Part shown: in pieces, positions 9,780-20,133 of the stretch
How the letters are laid out: each line of letters opens with the position of its first letter
Numbering within the stretch: the stretch's first letter is position 1
Origin: Pseudomonadota bacterium
GTDB lineage: Bacteria; Myxococcota_A; UBA9042; GCA-2863065
DNA: 64,000 bases
Assembly (NCBI GenBank): GCA_005776585.1
Contig: SXOX01000149.1
Coordinates: forward strand, 22,211-86,210
Direction: 5' to 3'
Notes under the pieces: model-generated
The model's database searches: none
Told to the model about the DNA's origin: nothing
What the model saw: the letters and a program-made list of their open reading frames with translations, nothing else
Position numbers and translations under genes: made by a program

Positions 9780-12011
9780 ATGCCCAAAGATCGCCTGCTG
9801 CTGCTCACGGACTCGCGTTGTCTTCGGGAGCTCGTCGATCACGGCGGCCTTCCGGAGGGTCTGGTCGTGACGCCGAATGGGCGAACTCCGGACCTCTCCG
9901 ACTCGCGACTCGCCGGAAAACTGGTCGCTTGCGATCCGGACCTCTTCGTGAGCGGCGAGGTCCGAAATCGGACCGAAGACCAGCAGCGCGACGTGTTCTA
10001 CGGGCAGCTCATCGGCACCTCGATGTGCCATCTCGTCGTGCTCGACGCCGTCGCTCAGCTGCACGACGGCACGAGCGACGCCGCGCGTCCAAACACCACC
10101 CGTGCGCTCCAGGACTGGTATGAGCGGTTCATGCGCGAGGCCAATCGCATCCCGAAGCGGCGACAGGAGTTCCGGCACGTCCTGATCGTTGTCTGTGCCG
10201 ATGGCCTGCCAGCTGAGCGCGAGCGCGACATCGACGCGCTCTTGGAGAACGCTCGCGAATTCGTCGATGAATGCTACGTGATGGCGGACATGCTCGAGCT
10301 CGGCCAGAACCAGGTCATTCACGCGAGCTACGGCTGGCCCCTCCCCACGGCCCGGCTCCTCTTCAGGCTGCTCTCGGAGGTCCAGAAGCAGCGCGCCGGA
10401 GGCTCCGTGTCGCGCTATGCGTGGCGCGCCCTCGAGATTGCGCCAGGTCTCGATCCGGAGCGCATCCAGGAGCAGTGCGACCACCACGTTCGTGAACAGG
10501 CAAGCCGGCTCTTGAGCCGCGCCGTTGGCGGCGAAGACCTCAGCACGTGGAACGCCACGTACCGGCGCAGCTTTGCGCCCGAGAGTGACTCCGCCCAACT
10601 GCCGCCCTTGAAGCTCGCGCCAATCGAGGCGCCCATGTGGGCCGCCGATGATGCTCGTGAGGCCCTTTCCCTCGCCTCCGACGCAGCGCGAGGTGACGCC
10701 GCCATGGCTGAGGCCGGGCGGTCCGACCGAGCCACGTTTGCGGCGGGCGCCGAGGCTCGGTTGCGCGCGATACAGGACTCGGTTCGCTATGCTTGGAGTC
10801 TCGTCGCAGGGGGCCCGGGGTGCGTAGGCATGCTACTGAATCAGGGGCGACCCGAGCCGCAGGACCTGCACGCGCACCTCGACCGGGTCACGGCGCAATG
10901 GCGGGCGATTCGCGAGCTCGACCAAGAACATCAGGAGCGCCTTGCGATCGCCTCGGCGTGCGTCGATGAGTACGAGAAGGCACGCGCGGCGTTCATCGGT
11001 TTCAATGTTCGGGTTCTCATTGGTATCGTTGTCGCGATTGCTGCGGCGTTCCTCGGGCACTCGATCTTGCGGGGGCTGTGGGATAGCGCATGGGTCACGC
11101 TCGGGGTCGTGGTGGCTGCCGCAGCCGGAGCGTCGATTGCAGCCTATTGGACCGCGCGGCAGGAGCAGCGAGCTGGCGAGGTGGCCGCCAAGTCGATGGG
11201 CGAGCTGCTGGGCGCCGCAGACGACGCGGTGCGGGAACGTGGGGAGGCCGCACGGACCGCGGCGCGTCTCGCAAACGAGTTTTGGACCAGACTTCGGGCG
11301 CGTGCCGCTGCCGCCCGCCTCGAGCGGCTCCTTCGTCGAGTCCAGCTCGTCTTGGTCCGCGAGTTGACACCGGAATCGGAAGGAGTCGAGCACCGCTCGG
11401 GGTGGTCGAAGGAGGCGGCAATGGAGTCGCCGGATACCGCGGAATTTCAGGCCGATCAGCGTGCACGGCTGCGCCGGCTGACGACGATCTCCGCGCAAGG
11501 CAGCCTCGCAGGCCCTGCACGGAGGATCGATCTCGTGGAGGTCATCGCGCGGTTCGAGCACGAGCTTCTGCACTTCTGGCGGGACGTGTGCGAGCGCCAC
11601 GACAAGCTACCGGCAGGACATCTTCCTGCGACGGTGCTGAGCGAGCGCATCCGCGAGTTCGCCCGTCAATTCCGTGAGGCGGTCAGCGGCGAGGTTCGAC
11701 GGCAGCTCCTCACGCCCGAGGCCGGCGTCGAGTCGCCGTCCGTCTTGTCTAGCCTCGCCGAGGCTTTGAACGATCGCTTCAGCTATTTCATGAGCTACCC
11801 GATGGCGGGTCCCCCGAGCGCGGCTGACGCAGTACACACCGTCGTCTTCCTGAATCCGGATCACGCCCATCCGTCACCAGATCGGAACCATCCATTCATC
11901 ACCAAGGATGGGGAGTTCCTGCGGGGGACCGGTGTCGTCGCCATTGCCATTCAGACCGTGCGCCTCGAGCAGATCGAGCGTGCCCCGGCCGCTGAGTCGG
12001 CCATCGCGTGA
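9780..12011 (+). CDS. Two-TM coiled-coil protein of the tubulin operon
   Basis: 743 aa, family not recognised. Residues ~1-220 alternate strands and helices in a Rossmann-like way (LLLLTDSR, HLVVLDAVAQL, HVLIVVCADGL) but show no P-loop. Two TM helices (~404-427 and ~437-457) split the protein. A long Ala/Arg/Glu-rich, probably coiled-coil segment (~460-530) follows TM2 directly. The rest is helical and ends in a short beta-rich tail. It starts 10 bp after the tubulin-like stop and overlaps the next gene by four bases (GTGA), so it belongs to the operon. A role as membrane anchor for the tubulin-like protein is plausible but inferred. Confidence 0.75.
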   Translation: MPKDRLLLLTDSRCLRELVDHGGLPEGLVVTPNGRTPDLSDSRLAGKLVACDPDLFVSGEVRNRTEDQQRDVFYGQLIGTSMCHLVVLDAVAQLHDGTSDAARPNTTRALQDWYERFMREANRIPKRRQEFRHVLIVVCADGLPAERERDIDALLENAREFVDECYVMADMLELGQNQVIHASYGWPLPTARLLFRLLSEVQKQRAGGSVSRYAWRALEIAPGLDPERIQEQCDHHVREQASRLLSRAVGGEDLSTWNATYRRSFAPESDSAQLPPLKLAPIEAPMWAADDAREALSLASDAARGDAAMAEAGRSDRATFAAGAEARLRAIQDSVRYAWSLVAGGPGCVGMLLNQGRPEPQDLHAHLDRVTAQWRAIRELDQEHQERLAIASACVDEYEKARAAFIGFNVRVLIGIVVAIAAAFLGHSILRGLWDSAWVTLGVVVAAAAGASIAAYWTARQEQRAGEVAAKSMGELLGAADDAVRERGEAARTAARLANEFWTRLRARAAAARLERLLRRVQLVLVRELTPESEGVEHRSGWSKEAAMESPDTAEFQADQRARLRRLTTISAQGSLAGPARRIDLVEVIARFEHELLHFWRDVCERHDKLPAGHLPATVLSERIREFARQFREAVSGEVRRQLLTPEAGVESPSVLSSLAEALNDRFSYFMSYPMAGPPSAADAVHTVVFLNPDHAHPSPDRNHPFITKDGEFLRGTGVVAIAIQTVRLEQIERAPAAESAIA

Positions 12012-15000
12012 GCCAGCCACTGCGAGGCCGAAGCCCGACTCGCCCCGCGTTCGACACGCGCGCGGCCGTCTTTCGCGAAGAACATCTTGGGCCCGCGTCC
12101 TCGCATCCAAGACACCGCCGGGCTCGCTGGCGAAGACGAGTCCGGTGGGCGGCAATCGGCCTCGCCGGGTTTGCTGCCTTGGGACTGGCGACCATCGTCG
12201 ACTTCGGCGGTGTGGTCGAGGTGACGGTCACCGGGATGATGCTCGTGGTCAGTCTGGCAGTCCTGGCCATCGTACCACTTGCGGCGTTTGCGACCCAGGC
12301 GCTCATCGAACGCTTTGCCGACCTTGCCGGAAGCGGAGTGGTCGAGGCGCGTACCGGGCTCTTTGCCACGCTCGACAAGCGCATCGTCATTCTCACGTGC
12401 GTCGTCGGCCTCCTCGGGCCAATTCTCGTCTCGCGCTCGGAGTCGGCGCCGCTGTGGCTTCGATACACGGCGAACATGTTCGCGATCCTGCCACTGCTCG
12501 GCGTCCTGCTCGCCATGCAATGGCTCGAGCACCGCGCGGCACCCGACAAACGGCACCGGGGCCGGTTGCTGCTGGGTTTCGCCCTGGTCGTGCTTGCCGC
12601 GCTGCTCGTGCTGTCGGTGCTGCAGGCCCTCGTTGCGACTTCGGGACCCTGGATGGCGAGATTGGCGTCGTTCCTCGTCGTGTTGCCGGCGTTCGTCGTC
12701 GCCTTCGTGCTGTTTCGGGCCTGGCCGCGCACGATCGCTTCGCCGCAAACGGACCCGTCAGCGACGGCCGACACGTCATCCAAGCCGGGTGTTGGCGCCC
12801 GGGTCAGAGCCTGGTGGCGTCGGGTGGTTGACTGGCTCTGGTCACTCATCGGAACCGACTCCACCGACGCAACAGCCAAGGACGAGGGAGCGCCTGAGGC
12901 CACGGAGTCGGCCGACACGCCGCCTCCATGGCTCGAGCCGCTGCTCTCCGATCTTCCGGAAGGCTGCACGGTGGTCGAGGCCGCGAAGAAGGTCGAGTAC
13001 GGCGCAACGTCTCCCATCAGCACGTCCCACGTGCACCTCGCTCCCCTGTTCGGCGGCGTCGAGCCTACAGTCGATCAAGCGACCTTCGTCGAGGCCTTCG
13101 CATCGTCGTTCGAAACGGTCGTCGAGCACATTGGGGTCGATACCACCACCGCCCAGCGGACCCCACCTAGCGCGGACTTCCTGTTGCTGGGTGAGCCAGG
13201 CTCGGGACGCACGACGAGCCTTCTTGCGTGCGCCGTGCATGCGGCATTCGTCCGCGGCCAGCGCGTCCTCTTCATCGTCTCGGACGTGCCGCGCGCCGAA
13301 GGCATGGTCGCACGCATCACGTCTTTTCTTGCTCGCGCCGGCTTGCAGCATCAGCTCACGGCCGCGGCACCGATCGAGACCAACGTACGCACCTGGGTGG
13401 CGGCCATGCACACGGGCGACCCATCGCAATCCAGGTCCGCCCCGTCCCACGTTCCGAATATCCTCGTCGCTACCTTCGAGTCGGTCGAGCGCGACCTCTA
13501 TGGCATCGCGTTGCACGGCGACGGCGAGATCCAGGCACTGCAACGCATCCTCCGCACGATTGAGGTCGTGCTCGTCGACGATCTCCTCGACTTCGAAGAG
13601 AGCGAGCGCTCGCACCTGCCATTTTTCCTCGGCAAGCACCGTCTCCTCCTCGCGGCTGAGTCCATGCCGCTCCAGACAGCCGTCGTCTGCCCGACCCTCG
13701 CCGCCGTAGCCCGATCCATTGTGAACGAGCGGCTATTTCCGGTGCCGCGACGCGAGCACATCGTCGAGCTTCGACCGCGCGAGGGCCAGCAGGCCTGGCG
13801 GGTCGAACTCGAGACGACCGATGTGCCACGAGCGCTCGAAGATCTGGTCGTTCGCTGTCTCGACCAGACCCGCGGCGACGGCGCGGAACTGAACGTTGTG
13901 CTGTACCGAAGGGGGCTCGATGAGCACGCGCGACGCACGCTCGAAGGTGGCGTCGCGCGGCGTGCGCGTCGAGGCCGGCTCACGGTGGTCTCCGACCTCG
14001 ACGCCTTCATTCCGTTACCCGCCGGCGGAGTCGATGCCGTCTTCTATCAAGTAGCGGCGCACACGGACACCTGCCTCGCATTGTCGCTTCGCTTCGGGAG
14101 CGCCACGACGGTCGTGCTCAGTATCCGGCGTCAAGGCGACCACCTTGAGCCAGGTCCCTCCGGGGTCGTGCCACTGCTCGCCGGCCGGACCGCCGTGCCG
14201 CTCGCCGTCGCGCACCTGCGGAACGTCCTCAGGTTCCTCCGGGCCTGGACGCCGCTCGACGATTCCGAACTCGCGCAGCTCGGCATCGACGTTGCGGCGC
14301 TCGCTCCACCTGGGCGCGAGCGTCCGATCGCCGCGCTTGTCCGGGATGCACTTGCTCCGGATCCGCGCTACGAGAATGAGCTTCCCTGGCCCTACGTCGT
14401 GCTCAGCGACACGACGACCGCGTGGCTTCCCATCGACGTACACTCGTTGCCGTCAGGCTCCGAACGGATCGCGCGAGCGGACCGGGGCGATGCGTTGCTC
14501 GTGCTGTCCGCCAACACGGACCCACACGAGGCGCTCCCGCCCGGCTACGCCTCACGCTGGAGCCGGTGGCAATTCGAGTCCGGTCGCCTGCTGCGGCTGG
14601 TCGACCTGGCACACAAGAGCGACCTGCGGCTCGCGACCGGAACAGACGCCGTCGTCGCAGAGCGCATCGAGGTCCGGGACAAGACGGTGGTCGTCCAGGT
14701 GACGCAATGGCGCGGTGATGGTACCGACTGGCACCTGCCCGTATGGGACGTCGCCTGGGGCCTCCCGTCCGACATGCGGAGCGAGGGCCACCGCGGCGGC
14801 GGTCCAAGCCTTGGGGTTTCCTGGTACGACCTCGATGTCGGCGCCGCAAACTGCCAAGTTACGACCACGTTGTCCGGTCGCATGAACGACGCGGGAGTCG
14901 TCGCGCCTGCGCCATCCATCCGGATCGGTTGGGACGCCAAGGTCGCCGCCATCGTCTTCCAGCCGCGATCTCTCGACCCAGATTCAATGGCCGACGTTCA

Positions 15001-17065
15001 GGGCCAACGCCTCGCGGGCCAATGGTCGAGTGAGGCTGCGGCATTTCGACCCGCCCTGACGGCTGCGCTCACGTACGCCTTCAACATCAGGGTTCCAGGG
15101 CTCGCTTTCTTCGCGAAGGTCCTCGCCTTCGAGCTGCCCGAGACCTCGAATCAACTCGGGACGGCGGTGGCGTTTCTCCTTCAGCCGTGGGGAGCGGGCA
15201 CAGTGCTTCAGGTCCTCGGGCGCCTCCTGGCCGATCCGACCGAGCGCCTGAGTTTTTTCCAGTCGGTCGATTGGTTCTTGGGCCAACTCGAGAGCGAAAC
15301 GGACCGTGCCGGCTTCCTTCGTCGCCGCGCGCGCGTCGCCTGGGGTCAAAGCGATCGCGTCGAGTCGATCGTTGACACCCGGGCACTGGTCGGCGGCATC
15401 CTCTCGCCGAGTCCCTCGTCCGCGTTGCCCCGACCAACCCCGACCGTGCAGGATGAGCGCCCCGATCTTCCCACGGTGGACCGTGTCGACGAGCCCGCGA
15501 CGCTCGTTTGGGATCCCGATGCCGCGCCCACGTCATGGGCCGACTGCGTCTCAGAGCTGTTTTTGGAGGCGGTCCGGCGTTTCCCAGCATTCGACACGAC
15601 TGAGCTCACGACATGGAGCCATGAAGCTCGGGTCCTCGTCGAGTGCGTCACAGAGCCCCCAGTGGACCAACGGGATCGGGTCGCCGCCGCGGTCGACCAG
15701 CGAAACCTCTCGACCCGACCCATGGGCCGACGCACGTGCATCGTCGTCACGGGATCCATATCGGGCGCCGAGTTCAAGTCGGCGGTCGCTTCCGCGCTCC
15801 AAACGGCGTTTCAGGACTGGTCCGCGTCCCCAGTTGCGACGTTCATCATGACGCTCTGGATCGTCCCTCGCGCACTCTTGCGACCCGGCCTCGAGCCTCA
15901 CGTCTCGCATCCGGTCAACGAGACCATCGTCGGCGGCTTGCGCGTGGACGGCCTCATTCGAGCGCTGGCACCGAATACGCTCGCGACCCCCGCGCCGCCG
16001 CCGAAACGACCATCGCGAGGCCTCGCCGAGATCCTCCCGACCACGCTGTCGTATGCCTTGCCACCACGCGGTGGCTTGGCGACGCCAACATGGATGATGG
16101 CGCTCCCGCCGCGACCTGAGGTGGGCGCAGAGCACGGTCGCACGATCCGGTGGACCCATCGGGGCCGGCATTTCGAGACCCGCTGGGGCATGGCCTCGCC
16201 CAAGGCGGAAGACGACTACCTCGGGCGCCTTGCCGCCCTCCAAGGCCGGAGCAACGCTGCCCTCACCTCGTACATCTTCAACGATCCCTATCTCGACGCC
16301 GTTTCCGATCTCGCCGATCACCTACTTGCGCTGTACGGCGGCGTCGTCGACTCTGGATTCTGCGAATATCTGCTCGCCTTCGTTCAGTCTCATGCCTACG
16401 TCCACGACCCAGAGGATGCTGTGGGGGACTTCCCGCGCTTTCCGTCCGAGCACCTCCTCCATGGCGGCGGCGACTGCGAGGATTCGTCGATTACCTACGT
16501 CGCCCTGCTGGCCCGATTTGGCTACCGCGCCGCATTCCTCGATATGCCAGAGCACGTTCTCGTTGGCGTCGTCGGCCCATTCGCGGGCTCGCACTACGTG
16601 CATGGCGGCGAGAAATATCACGTCGCGGAGACCGCCACGAACGGCTCTCATCACCCCATCGGCCATGGGGACCCGAGCTACGGCCCGGCGCAGGTGCGTC
16701 CGTATCCAGCGGCGCACCTTCCCGCTGCGCCCCCGGTCGCAGTGCTCTCTGTCGCGTATCGCCGCGAACGCGCCGGGCTCCTGCGTGTCATCGCCGTAAC
16801 ACGGCTCCCCGCCGGGGAGGAGCTTCGCGTGGCTGCGTACGTCAGAAATACGAGTGACCCCGATGCCATCGTCGCGACCCGCCTGGCGGGCACCGTGCTG
16901 TTGCCCCCGCTTCCTGGGGCCGCTGTTGGCTTCACCGTTGACGTGCCGGTGGCCGTGCCATCTGACGCAGGGCCGAAGGTCACCGTCGACCTCGTCATCG
17001 CCACCGAGCATGGCATCGTTGGCCATTGGCTCGCCTCAACTCGCCTGGAGCGTCACGATGACTGA
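12008..17065 (+). CDS. Giant membrane protein: P-loop unit plus transglutaminase-like domain
   Basis: 1685 aa, GTG start in a 4-base GTGA overlap with the preceding gene. About six TM helices fill residues ~45-242. A P-loop unit follows: Walker A GEPGSGRTT at ~393-401 and a Walker-B-like VVLVDDLLDF at ~520. A second alpha/beta lobe (ELNVVLYRRGL, LTVVSDLDAF) makes the whole resemble a divergent SF2 helicase core. The C-terminus has a transglutaminase-like fold: GDCEDSS (Cys ~1489), PEHVLVGV (His ~1518) and YHVAET (Glu ~1540), a Cys-His-acid triad that could serve cysteine protease or acyl-transfer activity. Topology puts the catalytic parts on the same side as the end of TM6. The combination is unusual; assignment of the triad is by motif only. 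Confidence 0.75.
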   Translation: MSQPLRGRSPTRPAFDTRAAVFREEHLGPASSHPRHRRARWRRRVRWAAIGLAGFAALGLATIVDFGGVVEVTVTGMMLVVSLAVLAIVPLAAFATQALIERFADLAGSGVVEARTGLFATLDKRIVILTCVVGLLGPILVSRSESAPLWLRYTANMFAILPLLGVLLAMQWLEHRAAPDKRHRGRLLLGFALVVLAALLVLSVLQALVATSGPWMARLASFLVVLPAFVVAFVLFRAWPRTIASPQTDPSATADTSSKPGVGARVRAWWRRVVDWLWSLIGTDSTDATAKDEGAPEATESADTPPPWLEPLLSDLPEGCTVVEAAKKVEYGATSPISTSHVHLAPLFGGVEPTVDQATFVEAFASSFETVVEHIGVDTTTAQRTPPSADFLLLGEPGSGRTTSLLACAVHAAFVRGQRVLFIVSDVPRAEGMVARITSFLARAGLQHQLTAAAPIETNVRTWVAAMHTGDPSQSRSAPSHVPNILVATFESVERDLYGIALHGDGEIQALQRILRTIEVVLVDDLLDFEESERSHLPFFLGKHRLLLAAESMPLQTAVVCPTLAAVARSIVNERLFPVPRREHIVELRPREGQQAWRVELETTDVPRALEDLVVRCLDQTRGDGAELNVVLYRRGLDEHARRTLEGGVARRARRGRLTVVSDLDAFIPLPAGGVDAVFYQVAAHTDTCLALSLRFGSATTVVLSIRRQGDHLEPGPSGVVPLLAGRTAVPLAVAHLRNVLRFLRAWTPLDDSELAQLGIDVAALAPPGRERPIAALVRDALAPDPRYENELPWPYVVLSDTTTAWLPIDVHSLPSGSERIARADRGDALLVLSANTDPHEALPPGYASRWSRWQFESGRLLRLVDLAHKSDLRLATGTDAVVAERIEVRDKTVVVQVTQWRGDGTDWHLPVWDVAWGLPSDMRSEGHRGGGPSLGVSWYDLDVGAANCQVTTTLSGRMNDAGVVAPAPSIRIGWDAKVAAIVFQPRSLDPDSMADVQGQRLAGQWSSEAAAFRPALTAALTYAFNIRVPGLAFFAKVLAFELPETSNQLGTAVAFLLQPWGAGTVLQVLGRLLADPTERLSFFQSVDWFLGQLESETDRAGFLRRRARVAWGQSDRVESIVDTRALVGGILSPSPSSALPRPTPTVQDERPDLPTVDRVDEPATLVWDPDAAPTSWADCVSELFLEAVRRFPAFDTTELTTWSHEARVLVECVTEPPVDQRDRVAAAVDQRNLSTRPMGRRTCIVVTGSISGAEFKSAVASALQTAFQDWSASPVATFIMTLWIVPRALLRPGLEPHVSHPVNETIVGGLRVDGLIRALAPNTLATPAPPPKRPSRGLAEILPTTLSYALPPRGGLATPTWMMALPPRPEVGAEHGRTIRWTHRGRHFETRWGMASPKAEDDYLGRLAALQGRSNAALTSYIFNDPYLDAVSDLADHLLALYGGVVDSGFCEYLLAFVQSHAYVHDPEDAVGDFPRFPSEHLLHGGGDCEDSSITYVALLARFGYRAAFLDMPEHVLVGVVGPFAGSHYVHGGEKYHVAETATNGSHHPIGHGDPSYGPAQVRPYPAAHLPAAPPVAVLSVAYRRERAGLLRVIAVTRLPAGEELRVAAYVRNTSDPDAIVATRLAGTVLLPPLPGAAVGFTVDVPVAVPSDAGPKVTVDLVIATEHGIVGHWLASTRLERHDD

Positions 17066-19907
17066 CCAAGTACCCGTCGATAATGATGACGGCCGCACGG
17101 CGCTTGCGGCGCTTGCAGCCGACTTGGCGAACTGGGACGGATCCCGCGAGGCGCGTGACGACCTGCGGCGGCGCACGCGGGAGCTGCCCGAGGTGAGGAA
17201 CCCACCCGACGCCAGCGCTGGCGCGGTGCTCAAGGTGCGGGCCGCATACGAACTGAAGGACCCGACGCGTCTCGTCACCCGGTTCCAAGCTGTGGGGCCG
17301 TGCGCCTATGCGCCATACTTTGGCGATCCGGCGATGGGAGCCTGGCCATACTCCGATCCCCTGAAAGCCGCTGACGCTATTGCGCTGACTTGGCTTCCGT
17401 TGATCGCTCGGTTCGCGATGGAGGACGACGACAGGGCGCGTGACTTCGTCGACGTCCTGTTCCGCACGCGTCCACGGCGCACGTGGGTGCCGGCTTCGTG
17501 CGCGCTGGCCCAATGGGCCGTTCGTGACTCGCAAGCCTTCGACAGGCTTGCATCCCATTGGGCGGCTGCGTTCCCCGAAGGCTACGACGTGCGCCGATTC
17601 GACCGCACGCATCACAAGGAGGAGTCGGCAGTCGACGAGCACGTGGTGCGTCACTCGCTTCACGCGGCGTGTGCGTATCTCGCCGCCGGAGGCACGCGGC
17701 CACTCCATGGGCTGAGCCCCAAACAGGTGGCAACGAGCAAGCTACCAAAGGATCCCTCCGATGCGTCGACCATTCTCCTTGCCGTTCGCGAGCTCGTCGC
17801 GTCCGCAGCGACGCGGGGCGAGACGCTGCCGCATGTCACCAAGCTCATTCAAATCGACACTGCGAACGAGCTCGTCGACCCGGTCCTTCGCGACATGGCG
17901 GACGTGCTGCGCGACGATCCGGCCGCTGCCGGAGTCGTTGCGGACCTGGAGACACAGCTGCGCCGCCCGCTGTGGGCAAAGCACACCGGCGCCAATGGCC
18001 GTACCGACGCGCTGCTGAGCTGGCTCCAGTCAGCCATCTGGTTTCGAGACCGCGGAGCACCGATCACGTCCTTCCAATCTGACGCGGCAGAGTCCGCCCA
18101 AGCTCTCGGGCTCGCAATCGACGGGACAATGCCCGCAGGTGAGCCAGACGTTGGGGCGGCACTCGCGACACGTCTGCGCTTTCTCGCCGATTCGGACACG
18201 GTCGCCACGACCGGATCGACCCGTCTTTCCGCACTTGTCGCCGAGACGGTCCTCCTTCTCGCGCACCCGGATGCGGTGGAACTCGACTGGGCGGCCCTCG
18301 CGCGCCGAGCCGGAATCGGGGACCCAGCGATCGTGTGTACCAGCCTCCCAGACAAGAAGCGGACCGTCGAGCAGGTGGGCAAGGCGGCTCTGGCCCTTCT
18401 CCTTGCTGCTGTCGACGCAGTCCCAAATGGTCTGCTACGGGACGCGAACCTGCCACGCGAAGCCGTGCTCGCCCTTGCCTCCTCAAGTGACGGCCGCATC
18501 GCGATACAGGTCGCCGTGCAAGTCGAACGCCTCCTTCGCGAGCAGGCGACGCCTGCAGACGATCTGCGATTTCTGTGGCAGCTCCTTCAGCGCAATCCGC
18601 ACCAGAAGACCTTCAAGGAGCTCGGTGAGATGCTCCGCGGCGAACCTGGGACGCTCCACGCGCTGGTCAAGGCGCTGATGGACCTCGATCGGGTCCGAGA
18701 CCGTGGCGGTTCGCGCACCGACGTCCTCGAGAGCTATCGCAAGGTCGTGGAAAGCATCGAGGGACACTTGCCGAAACCAGCACCCGGAACTCCACTCGGC
18801 CCAGAGTATCGCTTCCTGGCACTCATCGAACGGCTACGCCAGGTCGCATCCGCACCGGAGGAGGACTGCGGGAGTGCCGCTTGGCTGGATCTGGTGGAGG
18901 AGGCCATCGTCGGTGGCTCCGAAACCTGCGGTATTCGACTATGGATGCACTGGCTCGAATGCCCCGCAGATGATCTCGAGACCCACTGGCGCGCGACGCG
19001 AAGGGCTATCGAGGCCGTGCGCGTCGCCGACCTCCCGTTCTCGTCGGAGCAGCCACGGCTCCTTCGCGAGCGTCTAGACGAGCTCGGTGCTGGGCTCGAG
19101 AACGTCGCCTGGCCTGAGCGAAAGCTCTTCGCTCGTGTCATCGATTCGACGCGCCGTTGGATCGACTCCCGCGAGGGCGCGAGCGCTGAGGCGGCAAGGA
19201 AGAGCGCTGAGGCAGCAAGGCACAGCGCTGAGGCGGTAAAGGAAATCGAACGCCTGAAGGACCTCATGGACCGCGGCGACGAGGAAGGGGTTATTGCCTT
19301 TGCGGCATCTGGCGAGTCAGGCCGGCTCGGCAAGCTTCCAGCTGAGCACGTGCTCCGGCTCCATCGGTTCCTCTTGGATCACCTGCACCTGCGAAACGCC
19401 GAGGCGCTTCGAGACGCGGTTCGCGAACGGGTTCCACTCCGTGCAGTATGGATGTACCTCGCCCCGCTCATCGCCGGCGTCGCTAGCGGCACTGTGCTCG
19501 TGCTCGATGTCGGCACGGCCTTCGACGACCTCGCAGTGAAGTCTTCGCTCCCCATCGCCTATTGGGGAACCCTCGCAGTGACCTTCATCAGCGCCCTCGC
19601 TTTGCTTTGGGCGACCCTCGCCTCGCGAGTACGGGCGGGACCGCCGGGCAAGCGGTCGTGGTTTCGACGCGTGGCGCAGTCCGCGCGGCGTGTGGCAGCA
19701 CCATTCCTCGGGGCGACCACAATCGCCGGCGTGGTCTCGGCGGTGACCCTGTGGCTCCTCGCACCGACCAGGACACTCAAGGGGGTCGACGAGCCGGGCG
19801 AATGGGTCGCGACTTGGGTGCTTTGGACCGGACTGTCGCTGTTCCTAGGCCTCTTCGTCAGCATCGTCGTGGCTGGCCGAGGGGTCGGTGGCGAGGAGCG
19901 CCGCTGA
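17058..19907 (+). CDS. Helical protein with coiled coil and four C-terminal TM segments
   Basis: 949 aa, family not recognised. The start is ATG 17058, which overlaps the upstream stop by 8 bp and has GGAG at 17047-17050. An in-frame upstream extension lies wholly inside the previous gene. Residues 1-700 are predicted helical without known motifs. A heptad-like segment with three SAEA repeats (A-E-A-A-R-K/H-S, ~707-735) forms a short coiled coil. Four TM helices follow at ~799-818, 831-855, 880-902 and 915-940. It is the last gene of the tubulin/vWA operon; a 226-bp gap follows. It is probably an inner-membrane partner of the system. Confidence 0.72.
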   Translation: MTDQVPVDNDDGRTALAALAADLANWDGSREARDDLRRRTRELPEVRNPPDASAGAVLKVRAAYELKDPTRLVTRFQAVGPCAYAPYFGDPAMGAWPYSDPLKAADAIALTWLPLIARFAMEDDDRARDFVDVLFRTRPRRTWVPASCALAQWAVRDSQAFDRLASHWAAAFPEGYDVRRFDRTHHKEESAVDEHVVRHSLHAACAYLAAGGTRPLHGLSPKQVATSKLPKDPSDASTILLAVRELVASAATRGETLPHVTKLIQIDTANELVDPVLRDMADVLRDDPAAAGVVADLETQLRRPLWAKHTGANGRTDALLSWLQSAIWFRDRGAPITSFQSDAAESAQALGLAIDGTMPAGEPDVGAALATRLRFLADSDTVATTGSTRLSALVAETVLLLAHPDAVELDWAALARRAGIGDPAIVCTSLPDKKRTVEQVGKAALALLLAAVDAVPNGLLRDANLPREAVLALASSSDGRIAIQVAVQVERLLREQATPADDLRFLWQLLQRNPHQKTFKELGEMLRGEPGTLHALVKALMDLDRVRDRGGSRTDVLESYRKVVESIEGHLPKPAPGTPLGPEYRFLALIERLRQVASAPEEDCGSAAWLDLVEEAIVGGSETCGIRLWMHWLECPADDLETHWRATRRAIEAVRVADLPFSSEQPRLLRERLDELGAGLENVAWPERKLFARVIDSTRRWIDSREGASAEAARKSAEAARHSAEAVKEIERLKDLMDRGDEEGVIAFAASGESGRLGKLPAEHVLRLHRFLLDHLHLRNAEALRDAVRERVPLRAVWMYLAPLIAGVASGTVLVLDVGTAFDDLAVKSSLPIAYWGTLAVTFISALALLWATLASRVRAGPPGKRSWFRRVAQSARRVAAPFLGATTIAGVVSAVTLWLLAPTRTLKGVDEPGEWVATWVLWTGLSLFLGLFVSIVVAGRGVGGEERR

Positions 19908-20133
19908 TGTGTCCGCTGAGCTTCTCGATTTTTTCTGGCTTCGACTTGCAGATCCAACGCGACCTGAATGACGAAACATAGGCCTACTCTACTTGATCCA
20001 ACTTGCTGACCGTCGCGTAGCGCCTTGCCGGGCCGCGCGATCGGACGCCAGCACTCTCCCGCGGCGGCTGTCAGCAACGCGCATCCTCACGCGTCCTTGT
20101 GCCATGACCGTGCCCACGCACAAGGAGCGTTCC

